NCBI RefSeq assembly: GCF_008932245.1
Contig: NZ_CP034909.1
Location: 1,922,001 to 1,986,000 of the forward strand
Source: Sinorhizobium alkalisoli
GTDB taxonomy: Bacteria > Pseudomonadota > Alphaproteobacteria > Rhizobiales > Rhizobiaceae
DNA: 64,000 bases
Direction of reading: 5' to 3'
The notes beneath the pieces were generated by a model. It did not search any database, had not been told where the DNA came from, and was given only the letters and a program-made list of their open reading frames with translations. Below, in pieces: positions 42,744-51,552 of this stretch. A program made the translations under genes and the position numbers. Each line of letters begins with the position of its first letter. Within the stretch, counting starts at the first letter, position 1.

Positions 42744-44849
42744 TCACCCCGGCATCCCCCCAACCTGCGCCGCCGTCAGCGGCTCACCGCCCCTCATTTC
42801 CGCAACATTCTGCTCCCGCTTCAGCTCCAGCTCCGCATCGATCTGGTAGCGCTTCAGCGCGCCCTTCTGCTGGATTTCGGCAAGCTTCAGCGCGCGGTCG
42901 ATCTCCAGTTTCCGCCGCTCGTTTTCCGCCGAAAGCCGTGCCTTTTCGGCCTCCGCCTGCGCCCGCATCTGAAGCTTCAGTATCTCCGGGTTCGGCTGCT
43001 CGGCGGCCGCCTGCATGCGCTGGCGGATCTCCTCCGGCGTCGGCTTGGTGAAGTAGAGCTCGGGCGATTTCAGCCCCGCCGCCTCCACCGATTTGGCAAT
43101 GCCGTTATAGAGGTTGTCCGGCGAGACATAGGGGTTGTCCGGCCCGAGCGTCGTCAGGAGCTTCTCCTGTAGCTCCTGGATCAGCTGGATCATCATCATG
43201 TCGCGCTCGCGCGTGCCGGCGCCAAGCCCCGTATTCACCGTCGCGTCCATCTCCGCGTTCCAGTGGCGCGGGTCGAAAGTCACCCATTGCCCGCGCAGCC
43301 GCACGGCGCGCGGCCGGTCCTGGTGCTTGATCGTCAGCCGCAACAGGCCCTTGAACACACGCCGCAGCCCTTGCGCGAATGTGCGCACCATCAGCTCCGT
43401 CTGGCCGATCCCCGCCTGCTCGATCAGCGCCGTCGCCCGCGCCGTCATGTTCGTCAGCGCGTCCGGCGCAAGCCCGCTCGAGGCGTCGGAAATGCCCGTG
43501 CGGTCCGTCGCCTCCTGGTCGAGATAGGAGAGCATCGCAAAGGATTCCTTGGCGACGAAGGGCACCATCGTGTAGCCCACCGCCGCGCGCGCATCGATCC
43601 CCTGGCTCACCCGGATCGGCTGGCCGAATTTCGGGTTGAGCACGGCTTCCGGATTGGCGATCGCCCCTTCCTGCACGATCGGCTGCTGGTTGTTCTGCCA
43701 GTAGAGATTGTCCAGCGTCTGGCGCATCAGCACGGTTTTCACCCGCTGGATCTCCGCGAGATCGTCGGTCACCGAGCCGCCCTCGCGCTGGTGCGGCCGC
43801 CGCTCGATGATGAGGTCGGCAAAGGGCACCTCGTCCCATTCCTCGTTCGAAAGCAGGTTCTCCTCGCTTGTGCCGCCGGCAAAAACCAGCCGGCGCAGTT
43901 CCGCAATCCCGTCGTCGTCGGCGTCGATCGTCACATAGAGCTCGTAATAGTCCACCTCCTCCAGCGCCTTCGGCATCTCGTCGCGCGCATCGAAGGCGTC
44001 GCGCCGGCGGGTTAGGCCCTCGTCGTCGCGGCCGCTGTCGCCGGTCGAGGCCGGCAACCGCTCGATCATGTCGCGGTCGTAGCCCATCGCGATCAGGTCG
44101 GAGCGGCGCATGCGCATGGCAATGCCGGTGATCGGGCTGTCCTCGATCGAGATCGCATCCGGGTGGATGAGAAATTCTTCGAGCGGCACCGCCGCCAGCC
44201 GCGCCGTGCCCCGTTCGGTGCGGCGCCGGATCTTGACGCTGTAGCTCGGCTGCGCCACCGGAGCGGGATGAGGAAAAGTGTCAAGCCCGCCCGCATTCGC
44301 CGCGAAAGCCCGTGGCGCTGCCGGCTCGATCCTTTCGATCGTCTGCGATTGTTCCAGCACCTCGACATCGTCGTCGCCGACGAGATGCACCAGCGCCGCC
44401 TCGTCGAGGCCCGTATGGGTCGAAACGCAAACCGTCTGCTTCTTCTCGTACCACCAGCGGATCACGCCGTTCCGGAGCTTCAGCGCGTCATGCGCCGCAT
44501 CCTGCACGGCGTCGTAGCCGTTGCTCTCCGGAAACACGACGTAATTGATGTAGTCGGTCGCCTGCTCCGCCGCCGCCTCGTCCCCCTCGCCGACCGGCTG
44601 GTATTCCACCACCTTGTCGTTGCCGAGAATGGTGCGGATCAGCGAAGGCAGCACCTTCTTGATCGCCGCGCGCACGTCGCGCGAAACCACCTTGGAGCGA
44701 TTGGCGTCCGCCGGCACGTCCCGCATCGTGCCGTCGTAATATTCCATCGCCTTGATGCGCTCGGTCGCGAGCGCGTCGCGATAGCTCTCGCAGTCCTTCA
44801 CCATGTGGCTGACAAGGGCGCACAGGCGTTCATCGGTCATTGCGGCCAT
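42744..44849 (-). CDS. Portal protein, P22-like
   Basis: A 701-residue portal protein, close to the length of the P22 portal (725). It starts at 44849 (TGATG overlap with the terminase stop): MAAMTDERLCALVSHMVKDC. Features: YYDGTMRDVP, KKVLPSLIRTILGNDKVVEY, YINYVVFPESNGYDAVQDAA, ...WWYEKKQTVCVSTHTGLDEA and a helical C-terminus (AQAEAEKARLSAENERRKLE) that would form the barrel. It makes the dodecameric DNA gate of the head. A longer ORF upstream of 44849 belongs to the terminase sequence and is not used. Confidence 0.85.
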   Translation of the reverse strand: MAAMTDERLCALVSHMVKDCESYRDALATERIKAMEYYDGTMRDVPADANRSKVVSRDVRAAIKKVLPSLIRTILGNDKVVEYQPVGEGDEAAAEQATDYINYVVFPESNGYDAVQDAAHDALKLRNGVIRWWYEKKQTVCVSTHTGLDEAALVHLVGDDDVEVLEQSQTIERIEPAAPRAFAANAGGLDTFPHPAPVAQPSYSVKIRRRTERGTARLAAVPLEEFLIHPDAISIEDSPITGIAMRMRRSDLIAMGYDRDMIERLPASTGDSGRDDEGLTRRRDAFDARDEMPKALEEVDYYELYVTIDADDDGIAELRRLVFAGGTSEENLLSNEEWDEVPFADLIIERRPHQREGGSVTDDLAEIQRVKTVLMRQTLDNLYWQNNQQPIVQEGAIANPEAVLNPKFGQPIRVSQGIDARAAVGYTMVPFVAKESFAMLSYLDQEATDRTGISDASSGLAPDALTNMTARATALIEQAGIGQTELMVRTFAQGLRRVFKGLLRLTIKHQDRPRAVRLRGQWVTFDPRHWNAEMDATVNTGLGAGTRERDMMMIQLIQELQEKLLTTLGPDNPYVSPDNLYNGIAKSVEAAGLKSPELYFTKPTPEEIRQRMQAAAEQPNPEILKLQMRAQAEAEKARLSAENERRKLEIDRALKLAEIQQKGALKRYQIDAELELKREQNVAEMRGGEPLTAAQVGGMPG

Positions 44850-46285
44850 CAAAGAACCTTTCGGGCGGTGAAATTCCAGTTCGCGTTGCCGTTGTTCGCC
44901 CGCGCATAGCGCTTCATCATCAGCGCGTAGCGCGAGGCGGAGATCAGGTCGTCCCGTTCCTTGACGATGCGGCCGTCCTTGCGGTGATAGAGGCGGAATT
45001 CCTCGAACCATTCGGTCGAGGTGGAAAACACCTTCCAGCGTCCGGTCTGCATCCGGGTAAGCATGTCGGAGAGCCCCGCCTCCACGCCGTTGGTGCCGTC
45101 GTCGAAGGTGGCGCGCTCGGGCAGCAGCATGAGCCCCTGCGCGCGATATTGCGCCGCAAGCTGGTTGCCGCTGCCCTTGTCGTGCTGCAGGCCGTCATGC
45201 GGCCAGGCGAAGGGAAGCCAGCCGCCCCAGGGTTTCAGGGCGGCCGCATGGATGATCGGCGTCGCCTCCCGCTCGCGATAGGTCTTGGTCACGTAGAAGA
45301 CGTCCGCGTCGCGGTCCCAGGCGCAGCCCGCGGCGGCAAAGGGGTGGTCCCAGCCGAAGTCGAGGCCGCCGATCTGCACCCAGTGTTTCGGGATGTCGAA
45401 CGGCTCGACGCGAATGCTCTCCTCGGTCACCGGGAAGATCCGGCCCGAGCCGAGCGACGGAATGCCCTTGGTGCGCGCCTCCCGCTCATGCGCGGGATAG
45501 CTGGCAATGATCCGCTTCCGCTCCTCGGCCGTGTAGTGGTCCGCGTCCTCGATCGTCATGGTGATGATCTCGCGGTCCGGCGATTTCTCCATGAGGTAGC
45601 GCGCCACCACGGCGCTCAAGCCCTTGAGCGGCGTGAAGGTGACGGCGATCGAGCCGCCCGTTGCATTGGTGCGGGTGATGCCCTCGAAATACACGTCCTC
45701 CGGCGGCTCCTCGTCGAACCAGACGTAGTCCACCGTGTTCGCCTGCCATTTGCCGCGGCCCTGCTCATAGGCCTTGAAGAGCAGCGTCGAGGTGCCGCCC
45801 GTTTCGTGCCGCACGGTGACGCTGTCGAGCGCGCCGGAAGCGCCGGAACGCCGCGTCGTCTGAACGATCGTCGCCTTGGGAATGAAACCGGTGCCCCACT
45901 CCTCCTCGCTGAGCGGCGGCCCGACCAGCAGCCGCTGCACGCCGTCGCGGGTCAGCTCGTGGGATTCCGAGCCCGCCAGCATTACGATCGGCTTGTCGAA
46001 GCGCCTGCCCGTCCACCAGTCCGGGTAGCGCCCGGTCAGGTGCATGGCCGCTTCGGCCGCCCCGGCAAGCGTCTTGCCGAGCTGGTTGCCGGCCATGAAC
46101 AGCCGCTCGCGGTAGTCCGCGCCGGCCGCATGAAAGTCGTGCTGCTTGCTATAGGGCCTGTAGCCGGCAATGAGGTTGGTCCGCCGCCGCCGGTCGAGCT
46201 CCGCCATCAGCGCGGCCTGTTCTCTCAGCATGGCGGAAAGCTCCGGCGCCACCGCACCGTCGGCCGCCTCCATTCGCTTTGCCAT
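44849..46285 (-). CDS. Terminase large subunit
   Basis: A 478-residue ATPase-nuclease that packages DNA into heads. Walker A GNQLGKT (residues 66-72), Walker B VDYVWFDEEPP (185-195) with catalytic Glu, coupling motif AVTFTPLKG (about 214-222), and the nuclease start GGLDFGWDHP (306-315) are all intact, so the enzyme looks functional. It resembles the large terminases of P22-like and N4-independent podoviruses. It lies directly upstream of the portal and 1.7 kb from the probable small subunit, which is separated by host-like genes and repeats. Confidence 0.9.
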   Translation of the reverse strand: MAKRMEAADGAVAPELSAMLREQAALMAELDRRRRTNLIAGYRPYSKQHDFHAAGADYRERLFMAGNQLGKTLAGAAEAAMHLTGRYPDWWTGRRFDKPIVMLAGSESHELTRDGVQRLLVGPPLSEEEWGTGFIPKATIVQTTRRSGASGALDSVTVRHETGGTSTLLFKAYEQGRGKWQANTVDYVWFDEEPPEDVYFEGITRTNATGGSIAVTFTPLKGLSAVVARYLMEKSPDREIITMTIEDADHYTAEERKRIIASYPAHEREARTKGIPSLGSGRIFPVTEESIRVEPFDIPKHWVQIGGLDFGWDHPFAAAGCAWDRDADVFYVTKTYREREATPIIHAAALKPWGGWLPFAWPHDGLQHDKGSGNQLAAQYRAQGLMLLPERATFDDGTNGVEAGLSDMLTRMQTGRWKVFSTSTEWFEEFRLYHRKDGRIVKERDDLISASRYALMMKRYARANNGNANWNFTARKVL

Positions 46286-46386
46286 CCGCCGTCCTCGTCT
46301 TCATCTGGCCGATGCCGGATGCCCATCCGCCGGCCGGCAGGAACATCGCGGTCCCTGGGCCGTTAGTTCCCCCGGGAGGATGCGCC

Positions 46387-46593
46387 ATGCCGAAACTGAT
46401 AGGATTCATGATCACGCACATGACGGTCGGGTTCCTGATCGGAAGCCTCGCCGCGATCGCGCTCGTCCTGCTGCATCCCGCTGAGCCGGAGGGTCTTCAA
46501 CCGCTCGCGCTCTGGCTCAAGGTCTTCGCCCTCGGGGGCCCCTTCGCCCTCGGCAGCCTCGCGACGGCATTGATGCTGGATGCGGAGTCCTGA
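46387..46593 (+). CDS. Small membrane protein
   Basis: A 68-residue protein with two membrane helices (LIGFMITHMTVGFLIGSLAA and LWLKVFALGGPFALGSLATA) and few other features. GGGAGG precedes the ATG at 46387. It is read away from the terminase gene. No family is recognised; it may be a host gene that entered with the accessory block at 46387-47799. Confidence 0.6.
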   Translation: MPKLIGFMITHMTVGFLIGSLAAIALVLLHPAEPEGLQPLALWLKVFALGGPFALGSLATALMLDAES

Positions 46594-46810
46594 CGCCCAG
46601 CCGCAACGCTGCACGTTCCCCATGCAAGCCTTGCACCATCTGTCAGGAAGACCGATTGTGATGAGATGTGTTTACCGGCGCATCGCGCCGAAAAGAGTGG
46701 CATGGCGATATAATTGCCCAAAAGTGTGCAGCGGTTTTGGGACAACGACATGCATAAAAATGAAGAACTGAAGCGCGTTGCACGATTACGATGAAGCGCG
46801 AAGCGCTTTA

Positions 46811-46911
46811 GAGCATGATCCGACCGGAGTGAAACGAGGATCGATAACATCATGCCTCAGAAAGAAAGCGTTAGAGCCGATCTGATCCAGTCAGATCGAA
46901 ACGCGCTCTAG
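46811..46911 (+). repeat. GAGCATGATCC-type 100-bp repeat, copy B (full length)
   Basis: Starts GAGCATGATCCGACCGGAGT and ends GATCGAAACGCGCTCTAG, with the palindrome GATCTGATCCAGTCAGATC near its end. It is a near copy of 32442-32537. It sits upstream of the GFA gene and takes up part of the 329-bp gap after 46593; the rest is AT-richer sequence with no gene. Confidence 0.85.
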
Positions 46912-46922
46912 GGAGCCGGATC

Positions 46923-47261
46923 ATGATCGAAGGTCATTGCCATTGCAGGGCGGTCCACATCACCGTCCCCGTCCGGCCGGAAACGCTCGGCGATTGCAAT
47001 TGCTCGCTCTGCAGCCGGCTTGGTTCGCTCTGGGGCTATTATGCCGCCGAGGAGGTCACGATCAGCGATCCGCAGAACAAGCTCGTCGGCTATGTTCAGG
47101 GCGACAGGACGCTCACCATGCATCACTGCAGCACATGCGGCTGCACGACCCACTGGTCGCCGATCGGGCGCTCGTCCCGCATGGGCGTGAACATGCGCAT
47201 GTTCGATCGCTCCGTCTGGGAGGACATCCCCCATCGGCTGATCGATGGCGCCACCTGGTGA
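46923..47261 (+). CDS. GFA family (glutathione-dependent formaldehyde-activating-like) protein
   Basis: A 112-residue zinc-binding protein of the GFA/CENP-V family. Zinc ligands are visible in GHCHCRAV, CNCSLCSRLGSLWGYY and HHCSTCGCTTHWSPIG. Members bind Zn2+ and in some cases glutathione adducts of formaldehyde, but most have unknown roles. It is a host-type gene within the phage region, read against the phage operon. Confidence 0.88.
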   Translation: MIEGHCHCRAVHITVPVRPETLGDCNCSLCSRLGSLWGYYAAEEVTISDPQNKLVGYVQGDRTLTMHHCSTCGCTTHWSPIGRSSRMGVNMRMFDRSVWEDIPHRLIDGATW

Positions 47262-47397
47262 GCGATAGCGCTCGAAACCGCCGTCCCTCCCTGTACCGGC
47301 GGTAACTGCCGGCTCATCCGAAATATCCTTCTATCGGCACGTTCTCAAATACTTGGGAGCATGGTAGTTTTTCCGCGAATTGGTGGGAGGAATATAC

Positions 47398-47799
47398 ATG
47401 CCGCGTATTGCAAATCTCTATTTCAGGACAGCCATTGTCTTTCTCGTGCTCGGCATTGCGATCGGGCTGCACATGTCGATTTCGGGAGACCACGCCGTCA
47501 CCGGAGCGCACGCCCACGCCAACCTGCTCGGCTGGGTCACGATGGCGATCTTCGGCGGCTACCACGCGCTCAATCCGCAGAAGGCGGCCCGCCGCCTGGC
47601 AGCCATCCAGTATGCCGTCTATACCTTCGGCGTCGCCGTTCTCGTTCCGTCGCTCTATCTCATGCTGTCGGGAAACGCGGCCATGGAGCCGGTCGTCGCC
47701 ATAGCCTCGCTCATCGCCTTTACCGGCGTCCTCCTGTTCGCCGTCATCATCTTCTCGCGCGAAGAGCCTGCCAGGGCGGCGGTCTCGCCGGCGGGCTGA
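47398..47799 (+). CDS. Membrane protein similar to cytochrome-oxidase-like small subunits
   Basis: A 133-residue protein with four hydrophobic helices. The first half has FRTAIVFLVLGIAIGLHMSI and the motif AHAHANLLGWVTMAIFGGYH, in which H-x-H-x-N-x-x-G-W matches the heme-copper-oxidase subunit-I-like helix of small rhizobial membrane proteins. GGGAGGAA precedes the ATG at 47398. It ends 17 bases before the long inverted-repeat element. A respiratory or redox role is inference. Confidence 0.7.
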   Translation: MPRIANLYFRTAIVFLVLGIAIGLHMSISGDHAVTGAHAHANLLGWVTMAIFGGYHALNPQKAARRLAAIQYAVYTFGVAVLVPSLYLMLSGNAAMEPVVAIASLIAFTGVLLFAVIIFSREEPARAAVSPAG

Positions 47800-47815
47800 T
47801 CGGCCTGCCGTCATC

Positions 47816-47973
47816 AGGGTCAGGACCTATTAAATTCGTCCATTCTGCGTGGCGGATTTCGCGCCTGACTGCGTCGGAAAGTTTTGAAAATGTAAGGCAT
47901 TTCCTGCATCTTCCCTCTAGGCAGACACGAAATCCGCCACGCAGAATGGACGAATTTAATAGGTCCTGACCCT
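47816..47973. repeat. 158-bp element with perfect 46-bp terminal inverted repeats
   Basis: The arms 47816-47861 and 47928-47973 match exactly in reverse complement over 46 bases, beginning AGGGTCAGGACCTATTAAAT; the 66-base centre is not palindromic. The GGGTCAGG-type end recalls sequences that flank IS200-like/RAYT transposase genes, so a non-autonomous hairpin element is likely. Its right end reaches into the stop codon of the small-terminase-like gene. Confidence 0.85.
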
Positions 47974-48358
47974 ACTTGGCCGCTCCCGAGCGAGTGGAAC
48001 GCGTCCGCCGCACCGAGCGGCGGGCGCCGATTTTCTTTACCTCGAGCAATGGCCGGACCGCCATGTCCAGCACGCGGATCCGCTCGATCAGCTGCTCATC
48101 CGAAAGATCCTCCATGCCGCTGGCGGCAGCTCCGAGGTCCTTCGGCAAGATGGAGGCGACGAGCTTCAGATAGCTCTCCGGCTTCTCCTCCCGAATGCGC
48201 GCCACCACGGCCGCGCCATACGCCTCGAAATCCGCCTGAACCGCATCCGCGAAGGCGCCGCCGAGCCGGCTACGCCCGCTTGCCCGCTTCGCCCCGGCCT
48301 TGGCCGGCGCCGTGTCCGGCAGATCCGCGGTGCAATCCGGGCTTTCCTGATCCGGCAT
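47972..48358 (-). CDS. Probable small terminase-like phage protein
   Basis: A 128-residue protein, MPDQESPDCTADLPDTAPAK, with a helical core RLGGAFADAVQADFEAYGAA, then VARIREEKPESYLKLVASIL and a basic Arg-rich end (RRSVRRTRSTRSG). The segment AYGAAVVARIREEKPESYLK-L is a recurrent feature of small proteins upstream of rhizobial phage terminases, so a small-subunit role is likely but unproven. AGGAG supports ATG 48358. Its stop codon (47972-47974) lies at the tip of the inverted-repeat element. Confidence 0.65.
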   Translation of the reverse strand: MPDQESPDCTADLPDTAPAKAGAKRASGRSRLGGAFADAVQADFEAYGAAVVARIREEKPESYLKLVASILPKDLGAAASGMEDLSDEQLIERIRVLDMAVRPLLEVKKIGARRSVRRTRSTRSGAAK

Positions 48359-48381
48359 CGGAATGCTCCTCTGTTTCACCT

Positions 48382-48491
48382 ACAGCGCCGCGCGTCTTAT
48401 TCGAGCATGATCCGACCGGAGTGAAACGGGGATCGATAAGATCATGCCTCAGAAAGAAAGCGTTGGACGCGCAAAGGTCGCTGTAGCACTT
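48382..48491 (+). repeat. RIME-like module 1 split by an inserted GAGCATGATCC repeat
   Basis: ACAGCGCCGCGCGTCTTA (48382-48399) and GGACGCGCAAAGGTCGCTGT (from 48465) are the two halves of module 1. Between them, 48403-48464 is the first 62 bases of the repeat seen at 32442 and 46811. One repeat family has thus inserted into, or recombined with, the palindrome loop of the other. Confidence 0.85.
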
Positions 48492-49355
48492 AGAATTACT
48501 CCGCTTCACCCGGGGGCGGCCGGCGATGCCGCCTGCTCGCGCGCCGCGCCTCTTGGCGCCGCTGCAAGGCGAAGGCGCATCGCCGGCCGCATACGGCGCC
48601 GCGGCATCTGACGTGAGACGCGCCGGTTCGCCGTGATGCCAAGTCTCGATTTCGTGAACTGTCGGGAAAGGCGGGAGTCTACAGCGCTGCGCGTCCTATT
48701 AGACGCGGAGAGGTCGCTGCGACTTGTTGAGCGATTGCCTTGTTCTTGCACCCCTTCACCTAGCGAGAGGTGCGACTGGCTGCCTATCGATGATTGCCGG
48801 GGCCGGGATGAGGATACAATTCCTATCGTTGATTTAAGGAATAACCGAGCCGCGCCAACTGTGCAAGCGCCGCAGGAAGTGCGAGCCGGCGATTTTCCGT
48901 TTAGCCACAGCTTTATGCAGGCTCTGCGCGCCCAACCCCAAGCAGGATCGGGTCTCGCGGCTTTGCGTCCGACCAGGCGCGCGGCGCCGTAAATACGGCT
49001 GCTGTACAAGTGTATATTATAAAACGCTTGCACGAGAGCCGCCGCCTTGGTTCAATCGGATGGCCGATGCGAAAATGCGCGGCATCGTCCGATGGAAGAG
49101 TGCCTCCGACAGTAAGCGCGGCGGAACCATCGGACGAATTGCTGATACTCGACTGCCGTTCGTGCGCGCGCGGCGGTGCTATAATTAAAGTGTTGGCGGC
49201 CAGCGAAAAAGCTGGCGGCCTATTTGAACAGATTGTCAAAAGCGCTGCAGATTGCAGCAAATTTCAGAACTGTACCATAAAGCCCGCTTCCGGCGGCGTG
49301 CCGGGAACCAGAAACTGCCCTCACGCATTGCCTTCGCGGGAAAAGGAGTTTCGCC
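48492..49355. other. Gene-poor repeat-rich gap
   Basis: About 860 bases with a weak module 1 copy at 48681-48720 (ACAGCGCTGCGCGTCC, then AGACGCGGAGAGGTCGCT). Frames here have no convincing ribosome-binding sites or family motifs. The GC-rich start (to 48640) may be eroded phage coding sequence. Confidence 0.5.
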
Positions 49356-49550
49356 ATGACCAGCTCTTGGATCTTCATTGCCTTCGGGTTCCTTGCCGGC
49401 GCCGCCTTGTTTCTGACGGCAGCCTGGCAGCAAATGCCGCCCACCGAACAGGTAGCCGTGAAGCTCGAGAAGACCGATCGCCTGCAGGGGCCCGCCATTC
49501 ATGCGTCGTTCCTCACGGAGCGCTTCGGACCCGACCGTTCGGTCGAATAG
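49356..49550 (+). CDS. Small membrane protein
   Basis: A 64-residue protein with one N-terminal hydrophobic helix (WIFIAFGFLAGAALFLTAAW) and a polar tail (QVAVKLEKTDRLQGPAIHAS). AAAAGGAG lies 9 bases before the ATG. It is read rightward. No family recognised; size and topology fit a small inner-membrane or signal-anchored protein of host type. Confidence 0.6.
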   Translation: MTSSWIFIAFGFLAGAALFLTAAWQQMPPTEQVAVKLEKTDRLQGPAIHASFLTERFGPDRSVE

Positions 49551-49705
49551 CAATCTCGAAAAAGGCACGCTCGATCGCTCTTGCCTTTCGGCGAGCGACT
49601 TGAGAAAAGCGGAAATGATCTGCGCCGGATCCTGCTGCATGTCTCCTCACCTCGCTTAAGGACCATGATGCAGCGGTCCGGCGCAATTTTTCGAAGGAGC
49701 CTGCT

Positions 49706-49885
49706 TTGAGTGCCGACAACAAGCCCGACGCCACCATCAAGGTCGAAAAGCGATTGAACGGGCGCTGGGCCTTCGTGCTCACCTATCGCGGCGTCACCTA
49801 TCCGGCCCACGGGCAATTCGGCAGCCAGGTCGAGGCGCAGGCCGCCGCGCTCGCCGCCAGCAAGCTCCTCCGAAAAAACGGCTGA
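49706..49885 (+). CDS. 59-aa hypothetical protein with TTG start
   Basis: A short gene starting at TTG 49706 behind an ideal AAGGAG (7-base spacing): LSADNKPDATIKVEKRLNGR, then WAFVLTYRGVTYPAHGQFGS and QVEAQAAALAASKLLRKNG. The pattern of two beta strands, an aromatic centre and a C-terminal helix suggests a small double-stranded-RNA-binding-like or DUF2188-like fold, but I cannot name a family. Codon use is typical of the genome. Confidence 0.65.
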   Translation: MSADNKPDATIKVEKRLNGRWAFVLTYRGVTYPAHGQFGSQVEAQAAALAASKLLRKNG

Positions 49886-49948
49886 TCCGCCCCTCCCCCG
49901 CTGCGTGGCTCCGAAGCCTTGCTGGCCGGCCGCTCGACGGGCTGGGAA

Positions 49949-50326
49949 TCAGTTATAGGGTGAGTTGCAGGGACGGCGCGGCCCCTCGAAGGGTTGGAAC
50001 GTATTGTCGTAAGCCCGGTAGGAAATGTAGCGCTCGCGGCACCAACGCAGATGGGCCTTGGCGAAATCCTCTATCCTGCGCCGTGGCCTTGGCAAGGGAC
50101 CGCCAACCGTCGCCCCCGGACCTATGCTGATATCGGGAGCCATGCCGCGGTAGCGTGCGCCGTAATTCGGATATCGTTGCTGCAGGAAATCGCGGTACTC
50201 CCGTTCGATGAACAGCTCATGACGGTTGTCGATACAGGTGCCGGAGGGGCAGTCCTGTGCCGGCGCAGGACCGGTCCCCGTTCCTGCGATCGCCAATACC
50301 AGGCCGATGATTGCCGGCGTCCTCAC
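49949..50326 (-). CDS. BA14K-like exported protein A
   Basis: A 125-residue secreted protein: signal MRTPAIIGLVLAIAGTGTGP (cleaved near PAPAQ), then a central Pro/Arg-rich region (LPRPRRRIEDFAKAHLRWCR) and the BA14K-type C-terminal module [20 protein letters not shown] followed by C-x-S-P-Y. BA14K proteins, first found as Brucella antigens, are small periplasmic or surface proteins with lectin-like binding reported. It shares its end with the gene at 50747 ([19 protein letters not shown]), so they are paralogues. Confidence 0.8.
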   Translation of the reverse strand: MRTPAIIGLVLAIAGTGTGPAPAQDCPSGTCIDNRHELFIEREYRDFLQQRYPNYGARYRGMAPDISIGPGATVGGPLPRPRRRIEDFAKAHLRWCRERYISYRAYDNTFQPFEGPRRPCNSPYN

Positions 50327-50746
50327 GAGACCCGCCTTCCTTCCTGCGCATCGGCACCAGATCGGACCCGATTTTCGGATTGCACGCCGGGAATCATATC
50401 ACAGGCCCAAAACCCAAGACACGGGGACTGCCGAAAGCTGGCCCCCACATGGGCTGATGCATGTGGCCTTCCTCGGCGTGCCGCGCCGAAGCGCGGGCCG
50501 CTCTTCGAATAGCCACGATGGCGGGAGTTCAGCAGACGAAACCAGCGCGCGTGCCGGCCCCGCGTCGCAGGTGCTGTCGCCCGGCCTGGCCGTCCTCCGC
50601 AGCAGCTGCGGAGGACCGGCCGAAGGGACTCGTGGCGCCGACTGCCTCCCCGCGTGCGGGGAGCACGCCGCACGCCTTGTCAGACGCGCGAGGTCAGACG
50701 CGCGAGGATCCGAAACGATTTCGCGCTGATGCACTCCCAAGCCCGC
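50327..50746. other. Gap between the two BA14K genes
   Basis: About 420 GC-rich bases. They include a module 2A-like fragment (CCCGATTTTCGG near 50367-50380) and TCAGACGCGCGAGG repeated in tandem at about 50678-50706. No supported gene. Confidence 0.4.
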
Positions 50747-51241
50747 TCACAGATAGGGCGAGATGCACGCCCTCCGCGGCCCGTTATAGGGCTGGAACGT
50801 GTTGTCGTAGGCGCGATACGAGCGATAGCGCGCGTAGCACCAGCGCGTATGCGAACTGCCGCCTCCACCGTAATAGCGCGGCTGCGCCAGCACGCCACCT
50901 ATGAGAGCGCCGGCCGCCAGGCCGCCGATGACCGCGCCGAAATTGCTGCCGCGGTGGTGATGACGGTGACGGTACCGATCACGGTAGCTGTAGCGGTGGC
51001 GGCGATCGCGGTCGTAGCGATGACCCCGGTCGCGATACCAGCGGCGGCAGGAGCCCGGATTGCGGCAACGGTCGTTCGCGTTGTTCTCGCCGCGCTCGTA
51101 AGAGAACTGCACGCGCTGAACGTCCGCGGCCTGCGTTTTGGCCGTCGGCACGATTGGAAATGCCATCGCTGGCGGAACGCCGCTCAAGGCGGTTGCCAGC
51201 GACAGGGCAAAAATTGCTAACCTCTTCATTGGCTTCACCAT
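50747..51241 (-). CDS. BA14K family exported protein B
   Basis: About 164 residues with signal peptide ([20 protein letters not shown], cleaved near AMA), a striking Arg/His/Tyr/Asp-rich region ([28 protein letters not shown]), a glycine-zipper hydrophobic segment ([20 protein letters not shown]) and the BA14K end ([20 protein letters not shown], then [11 protein letters not shown]). It is the longer of two tandem paralogues and probably periplasmic or outer-membrane associated. The start is either 51241 or 51229. It is of host type. Confidence 0.85.
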   Translation of the reverse strand: MVKPMKRLAIFALSLATALSGVPPAMAFPIVPTAKTQAADVQRVQFSYERGENNANDRCRNPGSCRRWYRDRGHRYDRDRRHRYSYRDRYRHRHHHRGSNFGAVIGGLAAGALIGGVLAQPRYYGGGGSSHTRWCYARYRSYRAYDNTFQPYNGPRRACISPYL

Positions 51242-51370
51242 TTTCCTTTGCACAGAGTCCCTTCAGACAGGAAAATGGCCGAACGACGAAATTGTGCCCC
51301 ATAGGGGGAGACGATCACGAGATGTTGATGGCACGTGACCGAAAATCGATTGCGGCCCGCGCCTCATTAG

Positions 51371-51472
51371 AACGCCGCGCGTCTTTTCAGACGCGCTAAC
51401 GTCGTTGTAACTCTTTGAAGCTGCGCATCGAGCTCGCCGAAAATCGGGCACGATTTTCGGGCCGAGGCGCTG
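51371..51472 (+). repeat. RIME-like mosaic repeat (modules 1 and 2A)
   Basis: AACGCCGCGCGTCTTTTCAG (module 1), a GTAACTCTTTGAA spacer, then GCGCATCGAGCTCGCCGAAA with CGATTTTCGGGCCGAGGCGC (module 2A), the same modules as 8386-8492 in the opposite orientation. It fills most of the 299-bp gap before the next phage gene. Confidence 0.8.
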
Positions 51473-51552
51473 GAGGCGCAAAAGTTGCTGTTGTACTCAG
51501 GGCTGCGTTGTCCTCGCCCTCGGTCCGGGAGAGATGTGTCAGGATAAAATTC

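Noticed and set aside
44840..46366. 508-codon open frame opposite the large terminase
   Set aside because: The minus-strand terminase has intact Walker and nuclease motifs; the plus-strand frame has none.
48506..49033. Minus-strand frame of 175 codons
   Set aside because: It spans a repeat and has no start-site support; only its last third looks protein-like, perhaps eroded phage sequence.
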